This document shows, piece by piece, positions 27,958 through 42,900 of a DNA stretch of 64,000 bases. The notes beneath the pieces are model-generated. The model was not told the DNA's origin. It ran no database searches and saw nothing but the letters and a program-made list of their open reading frames with translations. Location of the stretch: positions 6,210,594-6,274,593 of the forward strand of contig CM067505.1 in the NCBI GenBank assembly GCA_034509495.1. Reading direction: 5' to 3'. A program made the position numbers and the translations under genes. The DNA is from Acestrorhynchus altus. Taxonomy: Eukaryota; Chordata; Actinopteri; Characiformes; Acestrorhynchidae. Position 1 is the stretch's first letter; every line of letters starts with the position of its first letter.

Positions 27958-30900
27958 TGGGGAAATTTGGACTTAGAGCAGCTGTGGTTGTGAGGTCATA
28001 ACCCTGTCCTTCTCTCGTGTATGTTATACCTATTTTTCCTAATAAATTTTAGTTTTTCCAAGTTGGATTACTTGATGAGGATACACAATGTACACAGTTC
28101 TGTAGTTTGTATGGATAAGTGCTTGTTTGTACTCTAAACGGAATTTATGAGGCTTAGAAGACTGACATGTAGCTGTTTTCGAAATCATAGCTTGCCGTGT
28201 ACGAGTGTCAGATTTAAAGCCAGTCAGTCATTATCTTAGCTTCTTCCTCCTGAATAGGGTCACGGTTATTCCAGAACCCACCTGGAGTCATTGGGCACAA
28301 AGCAGGAATACCCCCTGGACAGGGCACCAGTCTATCGCAGGGTACTACAGACATACACATACACTCACACTAAAGGGGGCAATTTAGCATTTTTGGGAGG
28401 CGGGAGGAAACCGTCGCGGTTTAGGGGAAAACGCAAATGACTCCTCACCGACAGCAACCCGAGCTGGGATTGAACCTACAACCCCAAGTCCCTGGAGCTG
28501 TGTGACACACGCACTACCTGCGATGCCACCCAGATTTAAAGTGTTATTTAAAAATATAATATCACAATACTCAAGTGTATCAATATTTTCAGAATTAAAA
28601 AGGCTAAATTGTTTGAGTTTATTCAGAGACACTTGGTAGCAATTCAGTTTGCAATAACTCACTTCCTGTGACTGGTTTAATTGTACTGTTAATCAAGTTC
28701 TGCTATTTGAAGACCAGTGGTTGCAGTTTAGCATACTTCCATTCTGTTCCATTTTGATGTACAGTGTGCTCAATTCCTGAGACATGTCAGATTGTTCCTC
28801 CTTTTTATGACTTTTCCTCAGTTTGACCCAAGTTGAGGATAATTTGACACAGAACAAGGTCTCTTTGCTCTGGTCTTAATGGCAGTGTAAGTCAAAGTAA
28901 AGTTCATCTAGTGTAGTTAAAGATTGTCCTAGCATCATTTTGACCAAAATTACTTACTATTTAGATGAATTAAAAACCCACCTGGTGTCTGGTCAGGATT
29001 CATGGCACACAGGAATACGTTGCATGTATCAGCCTTTTGCATGGTCAGTATTCTGAATTTAAGTATTGGAAAGATTGTACTGATCGGCTGTAAGTGGCAG
29101 TAAATATGTAATGTCATGAACTTACTCATCTTCTGTCTGTGTTTCTGTTTGTTCCAGGCCAGTCTGTCCGTCTGGGGATGGGGGGGTCTAGGAGTCGTGC
29201 TCTTCCTCATCACATTCGGACCCTTTGCTATCTTTTATCTGGCATTTTATATCTTTTGTTTTGTTGGCGGGTAAGTGTATCATCGCTATCTCAGCAGGGC
29301 TCCTCCAGGTCTGCCGGGTGTCTTCATGCACTGATGCCCTCCATGAATATGAATAAGCTTATCTTTCTCCTGCAGGGCTGTCGCCTGTTCTTTTTATAAT
29401 AAATGTTTCTTTTTTCTGTATAGGGGCTTTGCCGTCACCCTTTTGTTTGGAAAGACAAACTCTGAGAAACACTTAGAAAAGTGCGAACACTCCTATCTGC
29501 CTCCCACACCATCTGGCATAGCAAAGGTACAACCAGTTTATATAATTATATATACTGTAATGCACCATGTTACACTTACAATCTGAAGAGAATCTAAAGT
29601 GGTCTGTCGAGATGGGTTCCTGAAAGACCGTAATGATGGTGGATGTGGTGTTTCCCAATTGAGTAGTTTCTACAGTTTTGTTTTTGTACAGTTTTTGTAA
29701 AGCTAATGTAGTGGAATTAAATACCCCCATAATGTTAGCATTATGCAAATGATGTGCTTAACAGCTTTTTTTGTCTCGCATTGTTAATTAGTGTCAGACA
29801 GACTTGTTTGTGTGGTGTGTGTTTCTGAATGTGCAGATAAACAGATGCACGTGTGCAGCTATAAGAATTTGCAATTTCCTTCTGGGATTAATAAAGTAAT
29901 TGTGATTCTGATTAAAGTTATATAAAACAGGCACCTCATCCCACAAAGCCAATAAATCCTCTGACCACAATGACAAATGTATGGCCAGAATTAAAAAACA
30001 AAAACAAAAAGCAAAGCATATGGCAATACCAGAAACAAGTCTTCCTTTTTAATGCATCCCCCACTTTTTTAAACTGGTGTCAAAGGATGTCTAGTTTTCT
30101 CAGGTTCAGTATTAATGACATGACTGACGGAACACCACGTCTGAATTTTTACAATCCAGTAACTCTTTCTTTTCACCCAATTCTGCAGTGTTTAATTTTT
30201 AATGTAATTATTTATTTAATTTACTGATCAGAGCATTCTGTTCATTTTGTTTTATTTTGAACCCTAATCAGAGCCATTAGATGAAATATCCCACTTCTCC
30301 ACCATTTTGTAGACCTGTTTTTGCTATATGAATTTCATCTTTATCTGTTTGTTATTAGTGTGCTCCCCTACCTCATGTGGATGGTGTGCAGTGTGGCCTC
30401 ATGGCCATTATGTGTTTGTTGGCTTTTTGCTGTTACATGTGTCTCTGACCACCTCCAAATGTAGTTTTGAGTGTTTGGATTTTAGATTTGGATCCAGCAC
30501 TTCTGTTCCAGATCCAAAGCAACATTACAATTGTTTTTTCAGACTTTGGATGAGCTGAAGCAAGAGACCAAGCAAATAAAGATTGACCGACGCCTGACGG
30601 GATCCAACATCATTGATGAGCCACTGCAACAGGTAACATTTGCACAAGTTCTGAGAAGCACAAAGTCATGCTTTTGTGAGAATTTTGAAACCGTCCCCAA
30701 CCAGAGTGATGACATGACAGAAAAAAAGTCACATGCTTTCTGAGGCAGCCATGTGTGTGGACAGACTTCTGCTCAGCTGATAGTGCAGGCTCTTTGCTTT
30801 CTTTCTGGAAAGGCATTTGAGAAAACCTAAGACTGATGACGGCAAATGTTTTACCATTTCCTTCTCTTCCTTATTGAGACGAGCTTTAGAGCAATTTTGA

Positions 30901-33900
30901 ATGCATTTTAGTTTTATAGCATGTTGCTCTTAATGAGAAGGTTCTTCAGCACTTCATGCTCAATTGCTGTAATGTGTGTGTAATTGGGTCATATAGTAGG
31001 CAGATTCTAAGAGAAAAGTGCATTGAGTAAACCTGTGGGTGACCGTCAGTGGCCATCATTGTGCTTCCTTCAGAGATCATGCACTTTAGATTGACCACTT
31101 TTAGCCAAGTCAGCTGTCTTTTGTGTGTCTGTGATGCAGCACACATGCCAGCCTGTTTTCTCTTCTGAAAGCAGCCAATTTTGTGTATGTGGTAAACTTT
31201 ACAGAATAACCCATACATCCTGTAGGGCTGTCACTATTCATTTATATTAGTAATTAACTAAAATGAGGAATTTGGATCCTTTTAAAGGCTTTCTTTTTGC
31301 AAGGAAAACCATGACACTGCCAAAAAAGTATAAATGTGTTGGGTAACACATTACATTAATTATTTTTTTTTTCTTTTTTTTTCAAAAGAAAATCCAGCAA
31401 AACCAAAACAGACCAACCCCAGAACTACTACATGACAGTCTTGGATACTTTTATTTATGCCCTTAAAAATGAAATATACCCAGCTGACTACCAAAAGTCT
31501 CTTGAGGCTAAACACATCAGTTGAAAAATTGTGGGGAAAAAATAAATATGAATAAAATAATACAGAAATTGTGAAAAAATAAAATTGATTTCAAAAAGTC
31601 TCTCTTTGAGAGAATACGGTGGTCATGTTACTGGAGAAAAACATGTTGCTACGTGAACCAGACCTTGCAACTGCAGGTTTGTGCCATTCTTCCAAAAAGG
31701 TCACCTAAACTGCAAGGGGAAGAGCTAAATCTGGGAGGAAGTGAGCACATGTCTGTGGTAGTCTAAGCACTAACACAGCATTTACAACCTCTTCTTTTTG
31801 ACATCCATGTTCTCAAACATAAACAGGACTACCTACACCAAACTAAGCAAATATTTGCATTCAGCTATACTCTTCTCTTCAGACATAGTTCCCTCCTACC
31901 TTGCTCTCATCCTAGAGTAAGTGGCTGCTAAACACAGACAAGCCCAAAGGAGCAATTGGATAAGAAGGCAGGGAGTTTTCAGACCATTTTTTTCACATTT
32001 GTCACGTCATCAGTCATCTCTGATTGAGAGAACATTGGTGTTTCTCTGTAACTGCCACTTTCCCTCAGCTGTGAGCATTGCAGTTAACCTGCTCCAACCT
32101 GGCTGATCCCAGCTGTTAACATTGAAGGTGGCTAGCATTGTGGCTAACATTCTCCAATGGACTGTTGCCAAGTCCAGTTGTTAAAATCTTGTATGCCCAG
32201 TGCTGCATGGACAGTCACTATCTTGTTTCCTGGTGAGGACCAGCAGGACCAATGTGTACATGCTGCCAGACCAGCTGGGAAAATAGCAAGTGTCTCTTCA
32301 TTCTCTGCTCTGTACACCTTTATTCCAGTACATTTTTTAAATTGCATTGTCTGCTGATGTATAAATTTAAACATCAGATACATCACCTTTAATAACTAAT
32401 TGCTAACTAAATCCTAATATATAAATGGTAATCAGTGACTTGTCAACACAATTGGTATTGTTTTACTAGTGATTACCTATGGGTTCTCTTTCTCGATGTA
32501 ACAGAATCCAGCAGATGAAATGTGTTTGACAGTGACAGCCCAGCTGCCTTGTGTCTGACACACACGCACACACACACACACAAAGACAAACACCCCAAAG
32601 ATGTAATGGAATGACGTGTTTTTCAGGGATTACGCAAGCTCTGTGTGTGTACTGCATACTTTCAGTCAGCTCGGACCATGAGAGTCTCAACAAATTCCAT
32701 TTCAAATGATGTTACGTTCAGTTATGCACCCAGATTACATATCCTCCCTAAACGGCTAAGATTCTTGGCCAGCAGCCACTGAGCTCGATAAGAACTTTCC
32801 ACACAATCGAGTAAAAACAGATGATGTGTTTATCAAATTCAACATGTAGTCGTGACTCAATTACCTGATTGAATCTCTCTTTTGTTTTCATCAGTTAGAT
32901 TACTGAGGTCCTGATTTGCTTCTCTCTTCATGCAGGTGATCCAGTTTGCCCTGAGGGACTATATCCAGTACTGGTATTACACTCTGAGTGAGGATGAGTC
33001 CTTCCTGCTGGAAATCAGGCAGACGGTGCAGAATGCTCTTGTCCAGTTCTCCACAAGGTACACCAACTTCACCATTTATTATTTGTGCTTTAGTCATATT
33101 TATTACAACCAGAGCATTGTTGTTGTTTGGGTTTGAATAAACTCCCCCAAAAATGATGTATACAGTTTACAATGGTCTGAGTGGCTCAGTGATCTGAAGC
33201 ACTAGCAGTATGGTCTGAAGATTGCGGCTTCAAATCCCATGTCATGCTGCTTTCCACTCACAATCAGCATATTGAATACCATGGGGGAGAGTTGGGTGCC
33301 CAGCAGTGAAGCAATGATGAAGGACTAGAGAATGACCAACTCAATTGCAGAAACCGATGAGCTTCTCTCTCTGACTTTACATCTACAATGTGAAGCAGCT
33401 AGGTAGATGTCTCTAATAGAATGTGCAGTAAGTGGATGCTGTGTTCAAACACTTCAGCAGCACTGCTGTGTCTGATCCACACAAAACCAGCACAACACAC
33501 AGTAACAGTGTAAAGCAGTGCTGAGAATGACCCATCATTTTAAAGTATGCCTCATTTGTGGTGATCCTGGCCAGTGAAGATCAAGGGGAAAGAAAATGCA
33601 GAGAAACCAGTGCAGTTCTATAATTTCAGACTGTAGTCCAAGTGCTCCTGTATGGTAAAAGGAGCTGATAAAATGGACAGTGAATGCAGAATCCAGAATT
33701 GTGGCCATGACTTAACCCTCTCATTCTCAGGCATTACTGGCTCACGGACAGGATGTTTTAATTTATGCAGTATGTCATTTTAGGGGCTCTGTACATTTGT
33801 GCAAATGACATTGGTATATTATAGAAAAAGGCCAGAACTGAAGAGCACTTACAAAAGCACATGCAACCCTATTTGTAATCCACTTTGAAGAAAGCTTCTG

Positions 33901-36900
33901 GCAGAGGAATGTTTGTAGATGGATGTTTGTAACACAGGTGATGCCCCTGAGGAGGTTCACTTACTTTTTCTAGCCTGCACCCTGGAGGTTAAAATAGGTG
34001 CTCAAAAAGACATGAACAACACAACAGGTTGCTATATTTTTTGTTTAGTTTGATTGGGTTTGTCTATAATTGTGACTTGGATAATGATCAGGACACATGT
34101 AGGAATGTAGGTATTTTCAAAGCGTTTACTGACTCATTTTCTTGAATCTGTAAAATTTCTATAAGCTCTCAGGTATCTGTGTTGTTTTTACATAAAGGGT
34201 TTTCATACTGTAATATATTAAACATCATGAGCACAAGCTCTCAATGTGGGTGTAAATATTGCTCTGCATTTTTTGGCCAATGGTTACCATGATGATGTTC
34301 TGTCTAAACTGTGTTTGGGGAGGAGGTGTTGGTTCATTTTTGGTGCTGCACTGACACTTTTTTTATTTATTTAATATTCAGGTCCAAAGAGGTGGACTGG
34401 CAGCCTTATTTCACTACCAGACTGGTGGATGATTTCGCCTCCCACCTCCGCATTTTCAGAAAAGCCCAGGAGAGGCTTAACGAGAGAGACGACCTCAAAC
34501 AACGTGAGCCACACTTTCTTTTAGTCTAGCATCTCAGTGCTGTATTGTTGTGCTATTTTAAAGATGGACGTATGGAGATTTTTATCTTCTGCTTGTAAAT
34601 GAGCACTGTTTTAGAGCTCTGGTCTGGGAAAAAATGTTTTAGATTAGCCTACAAGAATAGACTTGTTTTCTGCTGCTGCTGTCTGGATCTATTTTTGGGT
34701 CTGGGCCCAGGACAGTGTCTTCCAGAATGAAAGAGGGGTTTACAATATGGGTTTTTCTGCTCATAAAAGGGACCTTTTTAGTCTAGGATTGTGGGAGCTC
34801 ATGTGAAAGACAAAATGGTGCAAATGAAAGAATAACCTTGTTAATGGTAATAATAATGTGCATAACGGATGGTCTAAAAGTGGATTATTTCAGTTTAAGT
34901 CCTTAGAAGATGGCCATATCTTTAAGTAATATGTAACGTGTAGTCTATTTTGCAAACCTTGGGAGTTTTTTTTGCATACCCCTTTTGTGGACTTAACCAG
35001 TTTTACCTTCTGAGGTATCATGAAAGTTCTTTGCATCAGGGCATGGTTCACTCTTATAAAAAAATTCTTGGAAATAACAGATTTTTCAGGAACCAGCTTT
35101 ATTTAATTGACAAATCACTTAAAACCCACATTTCCAATCTCCTTTCCTTAACTTGAAACATTTCTCTTAGTGAAGTCATTAGCCCACAGGTTCACTTAAA
35201 TTTTCAAGTGGGAATGAATATAAGACATAAAGAATACAAATGTGTCTTTGTTAGTTAGGTTGTGGTTGTCACTGTCTTTGAATAGCCATACTGAGCTGTT
35301 TCTGACATGTTCAGAGTAAGACTAAAATTTAATCCTGAAACACATAAAATGTGAACTAAACATCTTTCTTTTTGGAAAATAAAAGCAGAACTATTCCTGT
35401 TGTGTTTTGGAATAGTGATCAAACATTTTTTCTCTTTGACAGTTAATTTGTCAACATTAGGTGTGTCATGGTTTGGTTCACACCGCAGTTTGAACATTAT
35501 TTTTTGGTATGAGATGCCACCCCCTCACAGGTCAAGGGACAAAGCAGTGTCCAATACTGAATATAATATATAATATAAGAGCACAGGGGGTTTTAGAAAG
35601 GGCACCAACCCTTACTAAATTGTGGCCATGACTTAACTCTTTCATTCTCAGGCATTACTGGCTCACGGACAGGACGTTTTAATTTATGCAGTATGTCATT
35701 TTAGGGGCTCTGTACATTTGTGCAAATGACATTGGTATAATATAGAAAAAGGCCAGAACTGAAGAGCACTTGCACCTGCAACCCTATTTGTAATCCACTT
35801 TGAAGAAAGCTTCTGGCAGAGGAATGTTTGTAGATGAATGTTTGTAACACAGGTGATGCCCCTGAGGAGCTGTTGGACGCGTTCTTTGAGGCCGAGGTGG
35901 AGATGGAGAGGAAAATCTGCAGGGACATGGTGTGTACCTCCCACAAGGACGAGGAAGGTGAGACCCAGAGAGAGACACATGGGAACACTCACTGCATCAC
36001 AAAGACAGAAGGGTTAGAGTTAGGATATATGTGTGAACCAGAAGCAGAGATGCCCTTCACAGCCAGACTGTTAAAGGTGTAGTTTCGCACTTGACTGTAG
36101 TCAAGGCTTTCAGTTGTATATTCAGTTGTTTGTTGACATCCCTTCTTATCAATGCATTCAGTTACTTTAAGTTAAAGTCATTGCTGACACAGCTTTGCAA
36201 ATGTACATGATGGCATGGTTTGCCTTGATGGCTGATGATGCATTCCATAAGTTACCTTGTTGTATATGTTACATTCATTCATTCATTCATTCATTCATTC
36301 ATTTATTTATTTATTTATTTATAACCAAGGCTTCCTGCGAGATCTGTGTGAGGTGCTGCTGTATCTGTTACTACCTCCTGGAGACTTCCACAACAAGAAT
36401 ATGAGATACTTCCTCAGGGTGATTCTTTAACATACTCCAAAACACCTAGACACAAATAATTACTATACATTTAATCAAAACAGCATTGAAAGCAATTTCA
36501 TATGTCATTAAATCTATAGCAGTTCTATTTTTACTGGATAAATATGTGTAATTCACACTGCTTGCCATTGGTTTACTAATCTGTAATTGATCATCTCTTT
36601 AGGAAATTTTGGCGAGAGGAGTTTTGCTACCCCTAATTAACCAACTGAGTGATCCAGATTATATAAATCAGTTTGTCATTTGGATGGTAAGTCTGTCCCC
36701 TATAGGGCTGAGTATTGGTAAGAACCTGGAAATGCAATACCTATTACAATACAGGAAGTGAGATTTCATTAATTGCAATATATTGCGATACTGTAAACAG
36801 AACAATAAATAGATTTTTTAGGAATAAAATAATGTTAGGAAAATTATCAAAGTAGAGCAAAAACAAAATCTGAGTAGACAGTGATATAGCATTTGGGGTT

Positions 36901-39900
36901 TAAACACTGCACAAAATGAACCACTGTCTAATGCTAGTCTTTACATATTTGTTCATTAAATCATTGATATTGTGCTTTTGAAACTCAGTACAGTATTGAA
37001 AAACATATCACAATACTTGGATGAATCGATACAATTACACTAGTTCCCAGTGGTCTGGGTGTTTGCAGTGATTTTCTTCTTAAATGTAATGGAATTTAAG
37101 TTAGATTTTGTAAGCTGTTGCCATGTGCTTTCTCTCTGATCTTTATTTCTTTCCTGATATGTCAGGTCTTTGGAGCACCAGTGGCTAGCCTGTGCTAAAA
37201 TATCATAGTACATGTAATCTTTATTGAACTTTATTGAATACAGAAGAAAGGCTTCTGGGCTTTTTGGGTTGTGTTTGTCTGGCATTTCACTTGAGCTCAA
37301 AATATAAGGGTTTCACAATGTGAGTGTCTGGGTGCCTATGTGTTTGCCTGTATCCGTGCATGTGTGTGTGTGTTGTGGACTCATGTTATTGTATGTGTGT
37401 GTACGTAAGTTCCTTGTGTGCTTGTGTGTAGATCCGGGACTCCAGCTGCAACTACGAAGCATTCATGAACATTCTCAAGCTGACTGATAAGCCGTCTGAA
37501 CTCGAGGCTGTCAAAGACAAAGTGCTGGAGGAGCTCCAGTACCTGCGTTCGTTAGACACTGCAGGAGACGGTATGCAGATACGCATATACACATGCATAC
37601 ACAACTGGCTAAGTTGGCTTAGACTCTGGTCTCACAGACTGTCCTGCTTTTTGGAGAACCTAGTGGTCAGTAATCTATTATGTGTGTCCTAGAATGGAAA
37701 ACTGTGTTTACGTTGGCATAGTTGAATAATGGGTGTTTGTTACATGGAAGTGAGAACCTGCATCTCAAATACTGTGGTTTCCTTCAAAAGCAGTAAAGCA
37801 GGCCAATTCCAACCCCCCAAAACTCTGACTATATGGACTAAAGTACTGCTCATTCATTGTTTCTTCTGAAATGCGTGGTATTTCTACTAGATCTATCCTT
37901 ATTCTACTAGATTTTGGAGCATTTTCCATCTATTATCGTTCATCTTTTTGCATTTCTCCTCAGATATTAATGTGATTAAGAATCAAATCAACAGTTTACT
38001 ATTTGTGAAAAAAGTCTGTGAAACAAGAATACAAAGGCTACAATCAGGGAAGGTAAGAACCTGCATTTCTGTTGAGTTAGGGGTGAGTATACTGCTATAA
38101 CCTCAGCTTTAAATAATCATATGCTGCATTGTGCTTTTTTCCAGGAAGTTGATGCTTTGAAGCTTGCAGCAAATTTTGGGAAGTTATGTATAATCCCACT
38201 GGATCAAATTTTAGTGCACAATATAGCGCTGCAGTTTTTTATGGGTGAGTGTTCCACATTTTCGCTTCATTGGTTAGGTCTACATGTATGTAAATATCAT
38301 TTTGTACTGCTGCACTGTCATGTGGACAGATTAACAGTCATCATGTTTTTATAAATTAATACGTACAGTAAGACAACTGTGTGTACTTTGATGTCTTTGA
38401 TTAATTGAACACCACATACAGGCATCCCTCACACACATTAGTAAGCTTTTGTTAATTGCCAACTTTTCCAGCATATCAGTCCGTTACATTGAGTCTAGAT
38501 GCATGCTGTGCTCCCATTTTGATGAGACCATGTTTTACAGATTTACAAGGCATCTTACAGTTGTTCAATTATGCGTCCAGTAACCATATGCACTAAACCA
38601 AGTTTATAATGTGAAAAAGGTTTTTGATTATTAAAAAATGAACCGGTCATATTCCATTTAAAGTGATATATTTCAAACTTTTTAGTAATCTATTCAAATT
38701 TAAATAAAAGTTTCTAATAATTTGAGACTCTTCTAACTGTCCACACCATCAAATTAATTTCTCTGACTTTATCTTCTGTGCCTCGGCCCATCTCCAGACT
38801 ACATGCAGCAGATGGGAGGCCAGGCAGACCTGTTCTTCTGGCTGACTGTAGAAGGCTACCGGGTAACAGCACAACAACAGCTGGAGGTCATGCAGAGTTG
38901 GCAGAGGGATGGCAAGAAACAGAGTAGTCAGACCAAAGGTCTGCTGAAGGCTGCTGCACTGGGGGTCTATGAGCAGTACCTCTCTGAGAAGGTCAGTGCT
39001 CTAGTTTTCTGAAATCAAAATTCCTTGATGCCCCATTGGCAAAAGAAAAAAGTTAAAACCTTTCTTCTGCTCCTCAAAAGTTCAGTGTTGTAATTGCATT
39101 ATTATTCTCTCATCAAGGCATAATTCCTCTTCAAATTCCATTATAGTTTATCACAATTATTTCTATGGCTGTTTATTGTCCCTAAAATGTTTTCCTGAGC
39201 TGGCTAGCTGCACTATCATGTGGACAAATGTAAAAATAAACATTTAGAAAAATTGGCAACTTGAACTAAATTAACCTGGGTCTGCATTCACGAGACATTT
39301 ATAGATCACTAATCACAGTTTCAACTTTAAAACAAAAATATATTACTTTAAATGTAATGAAAATAAAATGATCAGACCATTCTCACAGTATTTTACCTTT
39401 TTTTAACATGCATTAGTATTGCATTTTGTCAAATATTTGGAAAATTGTCAGTTTTTTTTTTTTTTTTTATGCCTTCACAAAAGTGGGATCTGAAGACATA
39501 ATGAACCACTGATCTTAGCATTTAAACCAGAAATTAATCAATTCATTTAACAATGAAGACAGTTTGGCAAAACATACTGTCATCAAAATACGTATGATCA
39601 ATATTATATCAATATTTCCTTTTACCTGTAACCTCTAGACATTTGACATGACTATGGTGACCACAGTCCCACAGCTATTCCAGAGCATCCCATTCTACCG
39701 ACAGTGATTTTCAGTGAAGATACTTTTATGTCATGTAGTGTTACAAAACCCCATAAGCAGATCATTCTGAGAACTTAACAACCCTAGTTTGAGGCCTGGG
39801 ATCAGCCTCAGTTTAAGCCTCTGTATAAGCCTCTGTTTACTCATTAGCTACATTAGCATGATAGCCACGGGGCACAAACTTCAAACACCAAGCTGTTTGT

Positions 39901-42900
39901 TGGCTGACTACATAGAATAAATGGGGTAAATTATGTAAATGTAATATTGCATCAAACTAAAACTGTTGGTACCTTTGTGTATAATTCCAGTGAAAGAGCT
40001 ATATAATGGTTGGATGGAAACCTGTCTGTTTCCTAGCTAGCAAGCAGTTTTATGGCCTAAGTATTAGGCTATTGTCTGTAATGCTCAAACTGGATCTAGG
40101 ATTGGGATTTTTCAAAATGTGTAAATAAATTGGCATTTATAGACCAGGTCTTGTGTGTCTGACCTCAGAGGTGTGAGGCAAGAAGTGTGTGAAGGTTTGT
40201 TATGATAACAGATGCTTTCTTGTGTTCAGGCATCTCCCAGAGTGCAGGTGGACGAGACTTCTCTGGCCAGACTGGCTGAGAAGCTCAACAAAGAGGATCC
40301 AACCCCAGAGATCTTTGATGACATCCAAAGAAAGGTAAAAAAAAAAAAAGCTTGAGAAGAACTTGACTCACTCGCTCTCGCTGTCTTGCTCTTGCTCTCA
40401 CTCTCTCTCTCTTTTATTTATTTTTAAATCCAAGAGCCCATTTAATATATTGTACATGAATGCCTTATACATGCCTTCTTTCTGGCTTGTAACATCTGCT
40501 CTCTAGACTATGGTTGAAATTTGGCTCGCACACTTGCCTTTAGGTTGAATTATGTAAATATACATATAAAAGAATCCCTCTCCCTCTCTCTGCATCTGTC
40601 CCAAGGTATATGATATGATGTTAAGGGATGAGCGGTTCTACCCATCCTTTAAGCAGCATCCTCTCTATGTACGCATGCTGGCAGAGTTGGACATGCTGAA
40701 GGAGCCCAGCTACCGGGGCTCAGATGACGGTGATGGAGGTGAGCGTAACACAGGATTACAACGCTGTCATAAATATTGTCTTAAGCTAGAAACATAATTG
40801 CTGTTTGGCCACACATTAGTGTACTCAACTGGCTGTGTCGTGAATGTATTTGTGGCTCAGATGCCGCAAACAGACCCAAACCATGATACTACCACCAACG
40901 TGTTTCAAAGATGGCATAGGGTTTGCCACAGTAACAACCAGCAGAAGAGGATTGCTAACTCGGTCACAGACACACCTTCTTTAAAACTTTCCAGCAGGTT
41001 GGTGCACTGCCCATAGCATTTTGGTGTGTACTGCACCTTGCGCACATGACGCATTGTGGATCTAGGTAATAAAACTGTAACACTAATTGCAGACTTGGTG
41101 CATTTCATTCAGTGTCTCTAATGCTTGTATACAATTTTGTAACTCAGTAATTACTAGCAAATTTTATTTTGAACAGTTGATAGCATATGTTAGCTGGCAA
41201 TGTTTGGGGTTTTTCTATCTAGATGTAGAGAAAGATAATGTCATCGTGTGGCCACCTCCTAAGTCCGATCATTCAGGGACATTCAGGAGGATAATGTATA
41301 CAGAACAGATATCAACTTTGGAACATTCTTGTTTATCACACAGACACAAAATGTTGATTACTCCCATTTTTGAAAAAGGACATTTATTTTTGACATAGAA
41401 AAAAGCCAGCTTAGAACCAGAGACCTTATTTAGGCCAAATGTTGACCTAGAAATAACACATGACTTAAAGGTAATAAAGTGCAAACCAGAAAAATACACA
41501 TTTTCATATACATTATCCCTGTAGCAACTTTGTTAAAACAATTGAATTTAATGTCAATATATTACACTCTAACTGTTCCAAACCTGGCCCGTGTGCCCCC
41601 TAATGGTGAAAAATTCTGAGTTCCCACTGGTTGCTTTAGGGATGAATCGCACAGAAAACCCCCAAACTGAGAAAATAACTTGTACATTTAAAATTACATC
41701 TTGAGGCCACCAGATGGTGCTGGATTGAGATGATAATAGCCAATACTCAATCAATGAATATATGCCTCGAGTGGGGTAGCAGTACTTTAAGATGCAGATC
41801 TAGTGTCCCAGAGAAACTCACAGAAAATCACATGTGTTGTGTGAGTTTACTCGAACAATAAGATCTGGGCATTATGATGTGTTGCCACTTGAGTGTATGG
41901 CATGTACAGGGCAGGGCTCTGAACAATACCGTCCCCTCATCCTGGACCCGATAAAAACAGCATGTGTGGTGAAACCAGAGATGTTATAAATGAGGAGCCC
42001 AATCACAGGTTGAAATATGAACGGAAGTTCTCATAATGGTCGAGTCCCACCATCAACAGAAAGATCAACATCATTATTTTATTTCAGAAGCTTGTTTTAT
42101 TTTTAATTTTAAATGAAATGAGAAAAGAACATTTTGTTTAGATTAATATTATTTATAGCATTTGTGTGAAAACTGACAATGACTTATTGAAATATACTGA
42201 ATACTGTATAGAGCCTGCATAAATAACAAATAAGTCATGACTTGGTAAGTGTTGGGGAATTAATGAATTAATTCAAACTATAATGCTCATCAAGATCCTT
42301 CTCAATATTATTATTTATATTTGGACCATATTTCTCATCCTTACTGTTTTTACCTTCTCTACAGAGTCCTTCAATGGATCTCCAACTGGAAGCATTAATT
42401 TGGTAAGTAAAATATACCTTCAACGTAATCTTCTTTAATCATTTAAATGAATGTTCTGGCGTCTCTTTTTCCTAGTCTTTGGATGACCTCACTAATGCCA
42501 CCATGGATGAGTCACTGCAACTACATGCTTTTATTTCCGATACAGGTATGAACACTTGATACATATACACATCAATGAGCCATAACATTTAAAACCACTG
42601 CAAAATGAAGTAAATAATATTGATTATCTGGATACAACGGCACATGTCAAGGGGTTGGATTTACGTATTAGGCAGCAGGTAAACAGTCAGTACCTACCAA
42701 AAGTGCTCCAAGGAAGGACAGTCTTTATGTAAATGAGGAGCAAAGTTCTAGCTAGTTCTAACTCTAACTGGAGTGGTTGAAGTTGTGTTATGGCTGATGC
42801 ATGTTAAGCGTTTTACCTGTACTTGTAGCAAATGCAGTCAGACATTAATTAATACACTGTAACTGTAGAACTGTAAGAAGCTCTTTCTCCAGCCCCTCTG

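Noticed and set aside
33173..33250. Possible tRNA gene
   Set aside because: A- and B-box-like words are present, but the acceptor stem does not pair and a SINE body follows.
35696..35992. Minus-strand open frames opposite exon 7
   Set aside because: Shadows of the duplicated intron/exon block. The same peptide appears at 33775-33960 because the DNA is duplicated.
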